45,557 bases of DNA, from assembly GCA_963831235.1 (NCBI GenBank), contig CAWHPS010000021.1, positions 1 to 45,557 on the forward strand, in the 5' to 3' direction. The notes beneath the pieces are model-generated. The model was not told the DNA's origin and searched no databases. It saw only the letters and a program-made list of their open reading frames with translations. Numbering within the stretch: the stretch's first letter is position 1; each line of letters opens with the position of its first letter. The translations under genes and the position numbers were made by a program. Below are positions 16,527-23,654 of this stretch, one piece after another. The stretch is from CAWHPS01 sp963831235 (GTDB lineage Bacteria > Fibrobacterota > OXYB2-FULL-49-7 > JAEUSG01).

Positions 16527-16529
16527 TAA
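14208..16529 (+). CDS. IS4-family transposase with N-terminal DruA-like (DUF4338) domain
   Basis: The 773-residue protein joins two modules. Residues about 1-300 match DUF4338, the DruA domain of Druantia defence systems: SKRICTWFDWRNSAGRLKDM near the start, then HVEVPNLASHVMSLMIKRLS near 195-215 and LLETFVERGRFIGTCYKASN near 230-250, followed by a GRGRQDK turn. Residues about 305-770 are a Tn5/IS4-like transposase: a DNA-binding segment (WAQAEMGSAVFGDSRLAQRL), catalytic D389 in VQDTTSLNY, D490 in VGDREADIHEF, and E628 in the IS4 YREK signature (Y-2-R-3-E-6-K, YCLRWGIEVYHRTLK). All catalytic residues and the full length are present, so it may be active. The C-terminal codons run through the right inverted repeat. 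I recall DUF4338 being found with IS4 transposases elsewhere, so the architecture may be known; its function is not. Confidence 0.9.
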   Translation: MVICGRVFTDETIHRVQTTIDTEPTLSRVQLSKRICTWFDWRNSAGRLKDMACRVALLKLDRRGVIRLPVLQASPPPKSKHVKYEGEIEGESNPIQCGLDELGTIEIVRIGSADSKVSRIWNALFDKYHYLKSGPLCGAQLRYLIRSEHFGWLGGFSFSSGAWRVGSRDLWIGWDESARKKNLPKVVGNSRFLIIPHVEVPNLASHVMSLMIKRLSVDWQERYCVEPVLLETFVERGRFIGTCYKASNWIHVGETRGRGRQDKLNLYSVPVKDMYLYPLRSDTKDILCEGLPKPVVIRAKGEEDWAQAEMGSAVFGDSRLAQRLVTITRDFFARPRANIPQACQSRVKTKAAYRFFEHMDTTMDKIMQPHYESTLGRMVKEKVVLAVQDTTSLNYSLHPATENLGLIGSSEEGPIGLMVHDTVAFNLEGTPLGLLDVQCWARDPEEFGKRELRRTLPIEKKESYKWLKSFKAVAEAQKRNPDTRIVSVGDREADIHEFFELALSNPEHPQVLVRAEYDRLLTDNQGHVWDHVAEQPLSGTQEIYVPRRKNQKARTAQMEVRFAQVTLKPPKSKPHLKALIIWTILAEENNSIEGIEPLKWMLLTTRPVNCFEDAIEMLSWYCLRWGIEVYHRTLKSGCQIEQRQLGCADRIEACLAVDMVVAWRIFHLTKLGREVPDVPCTIFFEEAEWKALVAYKTQSPIPPEKTPTLREAIHMTASLGGFLGRKGDGEPGTQTLWLGLQRLEDIAATWKIMVSLPVPYHGSPPVSSPPRYG

Positions 16530-16846
16530 AGGATAGACGAGTAGGGAGGGGAACAAAAACGTAATAGCCTGGGGAACAAAACGTATTACCCCTTCCTTAC
16601 CTGTAGGGAAGGGGGAAAGGGGGATGGGTCACCCGCAAGAGAGCAAAATTCTTTACCTTTATATTGTCTACTTGTTATTTGCCAATATTAAGTCAACGGC
16701 ATTGGCGGCTCTCGTGCCGCCGGACGTTAAAACCCCGAATAATATACTTGTCTATTTGTTTAAACTGGGGAGCACTAAGATAATTAACAAACCCCATTGC
16801 AAAATAATAACAATATATTATATTATACGTTATAGGGGAACACTGG
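16530..16846. other. Non-coding stretch: right outer repeat and leader of the next gene
   Basis: This 317-base stretch has no supported gene. It contains GTAGGGAGGGGA at 16541-16552, two direct copies of GGGGAACAAAA with CGTAATA/CGTATTA that can pair with each other (about 16561-16589), the right outer inverted repeat (16603-16637) and then AT-rich DNA up to the ATG at 16847. Nothing else is recognised. Confidence 0.5.
16603..16637 (-). repeat. Right outer inverted repeat (MITE-like)
   Basis: GTAGGGAAGGGGGAAAGG followed by a segment ending GGGTCACCCGCAA is the inverted counterpart, with several mismatches, of 14107-14141. The outermost 13 bases match exactly (TTGCGGGTGACCC on the other strand). 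Confidence 0.6.
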
Positions 16847-18283
16847 ATGCGTACTTTAATTGGACTTTTTATACTGTTTTTTACGACGTATGCCTATAGT
16901 AATATCATAATTACAGAGGTATCCAACAATCCAATTGGCAATTCCACTTCAATTCCTGGTGATTTGTCGCATGAATATATCGAAGTCTATAATTCCGGAT
17001 CGCTTCCGGTCAATCTTTTAGGATACTATATCAAAACATCATCCGCTGGTTCCACTGCTGAACCTGATAGCAATAATCTTCAGGTTTTTAGCGGCGACTC
17101 GCTTTGCGACATTGGAAAGGACAGCGCTTTATTGTATGATTCAATACTAAAGCCCGGAGCGTATGGTATCATACTGGGTCGCAAGTATGTTTCAGCTCCG
17201 GAAAGCACCTGGTACGATTTCCCATCTGGCACTACTATTTTTGCCACCAGAAAGACCTATCTTAAATCGGGTGGGTTATCCAATAGTTCGGCAATTGTTG
17301 AACTCTATTCAGGGGAGGGTGTGAGGACATCTATCTTCAATGGATTTGGCTCAAAGAGCGTGGATCCGGGTGAAGGCTTCACCTGGCAAAGGGTGCAGTA
17401 CGATTCATCCGATTCCCCTCTTAACTGGAAAATCGCAGGCCCAACACCAGGTCAGGCCTACCCATACCTAACAGCACGGCAATATGGCAAATCTCTGGCA
17501 TTAAGCGAATTTTTATGCGATCCTGCAGCAGGAGGTGCAGAATGGGTGGAGCTTTATAATTTCGGGTCTGATACTGTGAATATTCTAGGATGGTCCATCC
17601 GGACAGGAGATGTTTCAGGAATCATTTCTTTTTCCTCAATATTTATTCCTCCGGCAAGGTATTTACTTATTTGTCAGCCTGGAATAATTTCTGATCCATT
17701 GCTGAAAAGTGTTTTGTGTCCTGTGATTGTTCCTTCTGCCTGGGGTGGCTTAAGCCGGAACGGTGATGTTATTGCAATAAGGGATGAATCTGGAATAGTC
17801 ATTGATTCCCTGTGTTACTCGGACAACGAATATAATATTGAAAAGGGAATATCATACGAACGAAAATCCTTTGGTTCTTCAAGTTTAATTCTCGGGAACT
17901 GGAAACTATCCTCTGATCAAATTGGAGCAACACCGGGTTTTACCAACAGCGCTTTAATTTCAGAACTTGATTTCTCGTTTAGTATCGGTAACCGCAGGAT
18001 TGTTTATGGCTGTGATGGATTGGAATTTATCAATATGTATTTGAATGTTCCTTCTAAAGGCGAATTAACTCTTAAGGTATTTGATCTCAAAGGAAGGCTC
18101 ATAAAAACCATTTACAATAAGACGGAAAATATTTCTGCAAAATTTAATCTATGGGATGGAACAGACGTTAACAACCGGAAACTCAAATCAGGCGTATATA
18201 TAATTTACAGTGAATTTTCCGATGGCATATCAAAGATAATTAAAAAAGTCCCTGTCATCATTGGCGGTGAATGTAATGATTAA
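16847..18283 (+). CDS. Exported protein with two lamin-tail domains and a FlgD-like/secretion-tail C-terminus
   Basis: The 478-residue protein has a signal peptide (MRTLIGLFILFFTTYAYS). Residues about 18-150 and 215-330 look like two lamin-tail domains: each has an IxITEV or LALSEFL opening strand, a HEYIEVYNSG or AEWVELYNFG motif, an LGYYIKT/LGWSIRT strand and a PGxYGIIL/PARYLLIC strand. The end (about 395-470) resembles the FlgD Ig-like and type IX secretion sorting domains: GELTLKVFDLKGRLIKTIYN, then LWDGTDVNNRKLKSGVYIIY. In FCB bacteria such a tail directs secretion or surface anchoring. The next gene, an outer-membrane barrel, overlaps its end by 8 bases, so the two products probably act together at the cell surface. 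Cargo or ligand is unknown. Confidence 0.8.
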   Translation: MRTLIGLFILFFTTYAYSNIIITEVSNNPIGNSTSIPGDLSHEYIEVYNSGSLPVNLLGYYIKTSSAGSTAEPDSNNLQVFSGDSLCDIGKDSALLYDSILKPGAYGIILGRKYVSAPESTWYDFPSGTTIFATRKTYLKSGGLSNSSAIVELYSGEGVRTSIFNGFGSKSVDPGEGFTWQRVQYDSSDSPLNWKIAGPTPGQAYPYLTARQYGKSLALSEFLCDPAAGGAEWVELYNFGSDTVNILGWSIRTGDVSGIISFSSIFIPPARYLLICQPGIISDPLLKSVLCPVIVPSAWGGLSRNGDVIAIRDESGIVIDSLCYSDNEYNIEKGISYERKSFGSSSLILGNWKLSSDQIGATPGFTNSALISELDFSFSIGNRRIVYGCDGLEFINMYLNVPSKGELTLKVFDLKGRLIKTIYNKTENISAKFNLWDGTDVNNRKLKSGVYIIYSEFSDGISKIIKKVPVIIGGECND

Positions 18284-19073
18284 TATAGTACTCGTAATTT
18301 TACTATCAGTTGCCACGGTTTTTTGCAATATAAGCGGGGAGGAGAGTAGCCCCACAAACCTTGCCTGGTGCGGCCTTAACGCGTCTCTGCCAATGAAATC
18401 GGTTTCGTTATATTCAAATCCATCATGGATGGCAGAGGAAAACAATATGTCCATTTCAGCTTCATTAATGAATTATTTCAATATTGACGGACTCAATCAG
18501 GGGCAGTTATCAATAGTATTTCCAATTAAGGCTTTTATGGTGGGAACAGGTTTATCATACTTGACCGTTGATAGCATTTATAACGAGGGGCTTGTGGCAA
18601 TTGGTTCTGCTTATGGTTTTCACAGGCTTAAGATTGGCGCGGTAGCAAAACTGGGATTTCGTGCATATTCTGTTTCAGATAGAATATATACAGCAAGTGT
18701 TTCATCAGGTTTGAATTTCAGGCTGATAAGCGGACTTTCACTTTCTTTTGCTGTTAGCCCTCTTTTTGAAACAAAAGCCTCTTCAGACAATTCATCATTT
18801 ATGTTTAAAACAGGTCTATCTTATATATGGGCCCAAGGAACAAAAACTGCCATTGAGGCTGAATATGAAAAGAACTTTCCTGTAATTATCCGGTTTGCGC
18901 AGGAGCTTGAATTGTTCAATATTCTTTTTATCCGTGCCGGTGTGCGAAGTGAACCCCTTATGCTTTCTCTTGGCTTTGGAGTCAGGATATTTGGTTTTGC
19001 AGCGGATATCGCAGGAAGCGAGCATTCTGATTTGGGGACCAGCAGATGTGCAGGTGTTACTTTTGACAAGTAA
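18276..19073 (+). CDS. PorV/UPF0164-like outer-membrane beta-barrel protein
   Basis: The 265-residue protein starts with a signal peptide (MINIVLVILLSVATVFCNIS) and has the early LPMKSVSLYSNPSWMA segment that corresponds to the SDDVSSLFWNPAGLA loop of PorV/PorQ and UPF0164 barrels. The rest alternates short amphipathic strands (FMVGTGLSYLTV, LKIGAVAKLGFRAY, FRLISGLSLSFAVSPLF) to a final strand pair. An in-frame ATG at 18261 lies deeper in the preceding gene; I chose 18276 because GGCGGTGA precedes it at normal spacing. It overlaps the lamin-tail gene by 8 bases, implying coupled translation. PorV-type barrels shuttle or dock type IX secretion substrates, so the upstream protein may be its client, but this is inference. 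Confidence 0.68.
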   Translation: MINIVLVILLSVATVFCNISGEESSPTNLAWCGLNASLPMKSVSLYSNPSWMAEENNMSISASLMNYFNIDGLNQGQLSIVFPIKAFMVGTGLSYLTVDSIYNEGLVAIGSAYGFHRLKIGAVAKLGFRAYSVSDRIYTASVSSGLNFRLISGLSLSFAVSPLFETKASSDNSSFMFKTGLSYIWAQGTKTAIEAEYEKNFPVIIRFAQELELFNILFIRAGVRSEPLMLSLGFGVRIFGFAADIAGSEHSDLGTSRCAGVTFDK

Positions 19074-19232
19074 TTGTAGGTTAGGGAAATTCATCTTAAG
19101 GTATATTTTGCCTAACGGCAATAGATAGCCGGTCAACTTTCACATTAACTTTGGCTCTAACATCATCCTATCTTAAGCAGATTCATACAACAATTCCTTG
19201 AAGTTTTGCGTTAAAATATGGTGCTAAAGTCC

Positions 19233-19246
19233 GGCACGTGCTTTGC
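19233..19246 (+). promoter_or_regulatory. Sigma-54 promoter of the flagellar operon
   Basis: CCGGCACGTGCTTTGCTT fits the sigma-54 consensus TGGCACG-N4-TTGCA: GG at 19233-19234 and GC at 19245-19246 are separated by exactly 10 bases (the -24/-12 pair). It lies 50 bases before the flgF ATG, with transcription expected near 19258. Sigma-54 control of rod and ring genes, with sigma-28 control of flagellin, is the usual two-tier scheme. The activator-binding site could not be identified. Confidence 0.85.
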
Positions 19247-19295
19247 TTTTCCAACTTGCGGCTTATAGTGTGTCGATAAACAGGGAGATTAGAAT

Positions 19296-20030
19296 ATGGT
19301 CAAAGGGCTTTATACGGCTTGCGAGGGCATGAAAGCAACAATGCGCAAGCAAGAGGTTATTTCCAACAACCTTGCTAATGTAAATACAACGGGTTTTAAA
19401 AAAAGTGAACTTTTCGCTCGTACATATTTAAGTCATGTTAATAATGATCTGAATCAGCCTTTTCTTAATGATGAACATACAATAGATGAAGTGACTGTTG
19501 ATTTTTCACCAGGTCCAATGGTTGCAACCGGTAATCCTCTTGATGTGGCAATTGAAGGTGAATCTTTTTTCACCGTTATCGGCCCAGATAAAAGCCTTAA
19601 ATATACGCGGTCCGGGGCTTTTACAATTGATGGAAACGGCCAGCTTTCAACATTACATGGTGAAAAAGTCCTTGGTGAAACAGGAAGGCCTATTGATATT
19701 AATGGAAAGAATGTGAATATAAATGAAAATGGAGAAGTAATGCTCGAGGGCCGGGTTATGGACAGGCTTAAAATGGCACAGTTCAAGGAGCCGAATTTTC
19801 TGCTTAAAAAAGGTTACAACCTATATGAAAAAGGCGAGAAAACCGAGGAGATAGAACCTGGTTTTACTAAAATCCATCAAGGTCATCTTGAAGGCAGCAA
19901 TGTAAATCCCATTGAAAGCATGGTAAAGATGATATCCGGAATGCGCAATTATGAAGCTGATGAAAAATCCATGCAGTCTGAAGATGAAACCTTGAACAAA
20001 GCTGTTAATGAAGTCGGACGTATCAGATAA
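19296..20030 (+). CDS. flgF: Flagellar rod protein FlgF
   Basis: The 244-residue protein is a proximal rod component of the flagellar basal body. The N-terminus MVKGLYTACEGMKATMRKQE, then VISNNLANVNTTGFKKSEL, is the shared rod/hook motif, and the end NYEADEKSMQSEDETLNKAV is the matching C-terminal helix. The internal DVAIEGESFFTVIGPDKSLK, then YTRSGAFTIDGNGQLST, is the flagellar basal-body domain. It is assigned FlgF because it precedes a more canonical FlgG and is slightly shorter. Its ATG follows an AGGGAG site. It is the first gene after the sigma-54 promoter. Confidence 0.9.
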   Translation: MVKGLYTACEGMKATMRKQEVISNNLANVNTTGFKKSELFARTYLSHVNNDLNQPFLNDEHTIDEVTVDFSPGPMVATGNPLDVAIEGESFFTVIGPDKSLKYTRSGAFTIDGNGQLSTLHGEKVLGETGRPIDINGKNVNINENGEVMLEGRVMDRLKMAQFKEPNFLLKKGYNLYEKGEKTEEIEPGFTKIHQGHLEGSNVNPIESMVKMISGMRNYEADEKSMQSEDETLNKAVNEVGRIR

Positions 20031-20046
20031 AAGAAAGGATAATGCC

Positions 20047-20148
20047 ATGAAAGAAACGGTATTCAATCTGTTTGTTCTGTCCATTTCCAGTCTGGTAACA
20101 GTTGTGACTTATGCGATGTACCAGAATTTCTGGAACGCGGTTGCCTAA
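20047..20148 (+). CDS. 33-residue membrane microprotein between flgF and flgG
   Basis: An ATG at 20047 with a GAAAGGA ribosome-binding site 7 bases upstream opens a 33-codon frame (MKETVFNLFVLSISSLVTVV, then TYAMYQNFWNAVA). Residues about 5-25 form a single predicted membrane span, with a short aromatic tail. It is in the same direction as flgF and flgG, 16 bases after the flgF stop and 31 before the flgG start, and fills the gap with no wasted sequence. I do not know a described flagellar protein of this kind. It might assist rod export or basal-body assembly, or be a chance ORF; the ribosome-binding site and position favour a real gene. Confidence 0.5.
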   Translation: MKETVFNLFVLSISSLVTVVTYAMYQNFWNAVA

Positions 20149-20179
20149 AAAATTTCGTTTAAGAAAAAAGGAGAAAATC

Positions 20180-20974
20180 ATGATACGTTCAATTTATTCG
20201 TCGGCCACCGGAATGAAAGCCCAACAGATGTATGTGGACAATATTTCCAATAATCTGGCCAACGTAAATACCATTGGTTTTAAAAAGTCACGCCTCGATT
20301 TCCAGGATCTCATTTATCAGAACATTGAGGAACCGGGCGAAAATATTTCGCAGGATTCCATAAACCCTACAGGGCTTCAGGTGGGTCTTGGCGTGCAGGC
20401 ATCCGGCAATCAAAAACTTTTTACGCAGGGCAATATAATCCAGACCGACCAGAGAATGGATTTTGCCATTAGTGGAGATGGTTTCTTCCAGGTTATGAGA
20501 CCTGACGGCAGTATAGCATATACCAGGGATGGATCGTTTAAAATAAGCGATCAGGGTGTTATAACAAACAGCAGCGGCTATTATATTGAACCGGAAATTC
20601 AGCTCCCCACCGATGGACAGGTGGATTCATTTACAATAGATGAACAAGGCCGCATTTATATACAGATGCAGGGTGAAGACACGTCAGAGGAATTCGGGCA
20701 ATTGGAACTTGCCAGGTTTGTAAACCCCGCCGGTCTTAAAAGTATGGGCGGCAATTTGTACGAACCAACACCTGCTTCCGGAGCAGCGATCATAGACGAA
20801 CCTGGAGTTGACAATATGGGTACGATCGCCCAGGGAAAACTTGAAACCAGCAATGTGATGATTGTTGAGGAGATGGTGAACATGATAATGGCCCAGCGCG
20901 CTTATGAAATAAGCAGCAAGGGCGTTACAACATCCGATGAAATGCTCCAGATTGCAAATCAGCTCAAGCGGTAA
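20180..20974 (+). CDS. flgG: Flagellar distal rod protein FlgG
   Basis: The 264-residue protein has the classical FlgG ends: MIRSIYSSATGMKAQQMYVD followed by NISNNLANVNTIGFKKSRLDF at the start, and VMIVEEMVNMIMAQRAYEIS with TSDEMLQIANQL at the end. QASGNQKLFTQGNIIQTD and DFAISGDGFFQV in the middle are also typical. The frame extends to an ATG at 20111, but the ATG at 20180 has the AAGGAG ribosome-binding site and the conserved N-terminus, so I used it. FlgG forms the distal rod in the periplasm, surrounded by the FlgH and FlgI rings encoded downstream. Confidence 0.97.
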   Translation: MIRSIYSSATGMKAQQMYVDNISNNLANVNTIGFKKSRLDFQDLIYQNIEEPGENISQDSINPTGLQVGLGVQASGNQKLFTQGNIIQTDQRMDFAISGDGFFQVMRPDGSIAYTRDGSFKISDQGVITNSSGYYIEPEIQLPTDGQVDSFTIDEQGRIYIQMQGEDTSEEFGQLELARFVNPAGLKSMGGNLYEPTPASGAAIIDEPGVDNMGTIAQGKLETSNVMIVEEMVNMIMAQRAYEISSKGVTTSDEMLQIANQLKR

Positions 20975-20992
20975 TTAATAACAGGGGATGAT

Positions 20993-21961
20993 ATGGGTTA
21001 TCGGCTTGCGGTTCTTCTTTTTATTGTCTGCACAGTGTTTGCGGATGTGACCATTGAGTTTAAAAACGATGTTCTCCTCAAAGGCCCTGACATCCTTCTA
21101 TCCGATATTTCCACAATAAAATCCGATGATCCATCAGTTAAAAATGAACTTGCGGGTTTGCGTATAGGAAGGACGGCATTGCCAGGCTACAATGTCAATA
21201 TACCCACAAACCGCATACGCATCAGTACCTTGAAACCATTCTACGACAGGGGCCTTGATATTGTGGTTTATGGCGCCAAGAATGTAATTGTCAAAACAGA
21301 CTCAAAGACGCTTTATGGGGTGTCGCTTACCGAACAGATTCAAAAGTGTCTGTTCGAAAAACTGCCATGGCCAAAATCAAAAGTACAAATCACGATAACA
21401 GCGGTGCCGGAGGTACTTGTCATACCAAATGAAAAATATTCCCTTTCAATTGAGCCTGCTTCGGACTGTGACTTTCGCGGGAACGAGCCCATGCAGGTGG
21501 TAATATCCGATAGTGTCAGGGAAATAAAGCGTTTTCCAATCATCATACGAATAAAGATTTTTGAGACCGTCTGCATTGCTGACAAAAAATTAAAACGCAA
21601 GACTGTTTTATCAGATGCTGATTTAAAGCTTGATACGCGCGATGTGACCGAGATTCACGAAAACTTTTATTCCAATATCGCTGAAATCGAGGGCAAGTCT
21701 CTTGATAGAACGATTCTGGCAGGAACGGTATTAACCGAGGATATGATAGAGGTTCCCTTTCTTGTCAAGCGAGGAGATAAAGTTAAAATCGTATCAAGGG
21801 AAAAAACAGCCATGGTCACGGCCGATGGTATTGCAAAAAAGGACGGCCGAATGGGAGATAAAATTCAAGTACGGAACAGCATCAACAACAAGCTTGTCGA
21901 TGTCTGGGTTTGCGGCACAGGAGAGGTTAATCTTTGCAAGGAATATGGAGGTCTGCTATGA
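20993..21961 (+). CDS. flgA: Flagellar P-ring assembly chaperone FlgA
   Basis: The 322-residue protein has a signal peptide (MGYRLAVLLFIVCTVFADVT) and is a periplasmic chaperone for FlgI polymerisation. The C-terminal third is an SAF domain: ADKKLKRKTVLSDADLKLDT, then LDRTILAGTVLTEDMIEVP, VKRGDKVKIVSREKTAMVTA, and the closing GRMGDKIQVRNSINNK. The N-terminal region resembles FlgA proteins that are longer than the E. coli version (219 residues). It begins 18 bases after flgG and overlaps flgH by the ATGA arrangement. Confidence 0.92.
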   Translation: MGYRLAVLLFIVCTVFADVTIEFKNDVLLKGPDILLSDISTIKSDDPSVKNELAGLRIGRTALPGYNVNIPTNRIRISTLKPFYDRGLDIVVYGAKNVIVKTDSKTLYGVSLTEQIQKCLFEKLPWPKSKVQITITAVPEVLVIPNEKYSLSIEPASDCDFRGNEPMQVVISDSVREIKRFPIIIRIKIFETVCIADKKLKRKTVLSDADLKLDTRDVTEIHENFYSNIAEIEGKSLDRTILAGTVLTEDMIEVPFLVKRGDKVKIVSREKTAMVTADGIAKKDGRMGDKIQVRNSINNKLVDVWVCGTGEVNLCKEYGGLL

Positions 21962-22524
21962 AAAAAATTATGACTCTTTTGATACTTTCAATTGTCGCGC
22001 TTTCATGGTCTGATATCAGGACATTTTCTCTTTACGGCGACAAAAAGGCGAAAAAGATTGATGATGTGATAACAATTCTTGTAATTGAAGATGCGCAGGC
22101 CTTGAATAAGACAAAAACAGGTACATCCAATTCTACGAATGTGGGTCTTGAAACAGGGGCGTCAAGAACAGGATTAATGCGCTTTCTTCCAAATTGGAAT
22201 TTTTCCGGCAAGAACAATGTGGATTTCAACGGCAATGGTGAAACTTCAAGACAGGGGCAGCTTAAAGCCAAGGTAACTGCCAGAGTGGTTGAAGTGCATG
22301 ACAATGGAAATCTGCTTATTCAGGGAAGCAAAATGGTTGAAATAAACAATGAAAAAGAAACCATTCATGTTTCAGGCATCATACGGCCTGAAGATATATG
22401 TGCTGACAATACGATTTATTCCTTTAATATTGCTGACGCCAAGATCACATATACCGGTGACGGAGTAACAAACGAGGCGCAGAAACCTGGAATTTTCACC
22501 CGCTTTTTCACATGGTTGTTTTAA
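21958..22524 (+). CDS. flgH: Flagellar L-ring protein FlgH
   Basis: The 188-residue protein would form the outer-membrane ring around the rod. Key stretches are SLYGDKKAKKIDDVITILVI, then EDAQALNKTKTG, a FNGNGETSRQGQLKAKVTAR block, and VVEVHDNGNLLIQGSKMVEI with the final VSGIIRPEDI...ITYTGDG. The ATG at 21958 overlaps the flgA stop and follows GGAGG; the upstream ATG at 21934 would sit inside flgA. FlgH is normally a lipoprotein with a lipobox cysteine, but the leader here (MKKIMTLLILSIVALSWSDI) has no cysteine, so it should be cut by signal peptidase I or anchored differently. The protein is otherwise complete. Confidence 0.92.
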   Translation: MKKIMTLLILSIVALSWSDIRTFSLYGDKKAKKIDDVITILVIEDAQALNKTKTGTSNSTNVGLETGASRTGLMRFLPNWNFSGKNNVDFNGNGETSRQGQLKAKVTARVVEVHDNGNLLIQGSKMVEINNEKETIHVSGIIRPEDICADNTIYSFNIADAKITYTGDGVTNEAQKPGIFTRFFTWLF

Positions 22525-22537
22525 AGGAGCCTGAAAT

Positions 22538-23638
22538 ATGAAACCAATTTATCTTTTCTCTTGTCTTCTGATTTTTATTGTTGGTTCAGGATTCGGAGCA
22601 GTGCGTATTAAGGATGTCGCTCATGTCGAAGGCATTGAAGAAACGCAACTCATAGGGTATGGCTTGATAGTTGGCCTTGATGGAACGGGGGATGGTGCAA
22701 GGACAATGTTTACCGTGAATTCAATCGTGAATATGCTGAGGAACCTCGGAATATTCGTACCCACAACCACCCTCAGGGTAAGGAATGTGGCCGCAGTTAT
22801 GGTCACTTCCAGCATGCCTCCATTTACAAAACGGGGCAGTAAGCTTGATGTTACTGTATCTTCAATAGGGGATGCGTCAAGCCTGGAAGGAGGCACGCTC
22901 CTTATGACGCCTCTCCAGGACTTGGGCGGTGAAATTTATGCCCTGGCCCAGGGGGCTGTGTCAATAGGCGGGTATAACGTAAACCATGTTAAAGGAGATC
23001 AGAGAAAGAAGAATCATGCGCTTGCAGGTGAAATAGTAGGGGCAGCCCTTGTTAAACAGGAGATTATGAGTAATGATTTGGGTTCGCAGCGGTTCAGATT
23101 ATCACTTGCCTCCCCTGATTTCACATCAGCTGTTGAGATGACCAGGTCGATAAATACGGGCCTTAAAGCACCCCTTGCCAGGACCATTGACGCTGCTTCC
23201 GTTGAGGTAAGCATACCTGAAAGCTTTAAACAGGATGTTATGGGTTTTGTCTCCCTTGTTGAACAGATGGAATTTGAGCCAAGCAATATTGCCAAGGTTA
23301 TAATAAATGAGAAAACAGGAACAATTGTTGCAGGGACAAGGGTAACAATAGACGAAGTCGCTGTTTCTCATGGCAGCATAACCGTAACTGTCGAGAAAAC
23401 ACCACCCGCTGTTTCACAGCCCCAGCCTCTTTCAGCAGGGCAGACAGAGGTCACCCAGTCGGCCAAGGTTACGGTGGAGGAGGAAATGCCGGAAATGGTC
23501 GTTCTGAATAAAACTGCAAATGTCGGCGATCTGGCAAAAGCGCTGAATAATATCGGGGCGACTCCAAGGGATATTATGGCCATTTTTCAGGCAATTAAAA
23601 AAGCCGGCGCACTTAATGCGGAACTGATAATTATGTGA
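22538..23638 (+). CDS. flgI: Flagellar P-ring protein FlgI
   Basis: The 366-residue exported protein forms the periplasmic/peptidoglycan ring. After the signal peptide it has VRIKDVAHVEGIEETQLIGY, GLIVGLDGTGDGARTMFT, NVAAVMVTSSMPPFTKRGSK and LLMTPLQDLGGEIYALAQGA, all family hallmarks, and ends LNNIGATPRDIMAIFQAIKK followed by AGALNAELIIM. Length matches the family (about 365). It starts 13 bases after flgH with an AAAGGAG site and is the last flagellar gene here. No flgJ or flgK follows; a palindromic terminator overlaps its stop. Confidence 0.97.
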   Translation: MKPIYLFSCLLIFIVGSGFGAVRIKDVAHVEGIEETQLIGYGLIVGLDGTGDGARTMFTVNSIVNMLRNLGIFVPTTTLRVRNVAAVMVTSSMPPFTKRGSKLDVTVSSIGDASSLEGGTLLMTPLQDLGGEIYALAQGAVSIGGYNVNHVKGDQRKKNHALAGEIVGAALVKQEIMSNDLGSQRFRLSLASPDFTSAVEMTRSINTGLKAPLARTIDAASVEVSIPESFKQDVMGFVSLVEQMEFEPSNIAKVIINEKTGTIVAGTRVTIDEVAVSHGSITVTVEKTPPAVSQPQPLSAGQTEVTQSAKVTVEEEMPEMVVLNKTANVGDLAKALNNIGATPRDIMAIFQAIKKAGALNAELIIM

Positions 23639-23654
23639 TCAGGATCACATTTTT
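23634..23654 (+). terminator. Probable terminator after flgI
   Basis: TGTGATC-AG-GATCACA followed by five Ts. The stem includes the flgI stop codon and the two-base spacer means the top pairs must open, so it is a short hairpin. Position at the end of the flagellar operon supports it. Confidence 0.5.

Noticed and set aside
14055..16556. 833-codon open frame on the minus strand across the insertion sequence
   Set aside because: It is antisense to the DruA-IS4 transposase, which has clear catalytic motifs. The antisense translation is rich in Pro, Arg, His and Cys and matches nothing known; it is a by-product of codon use.
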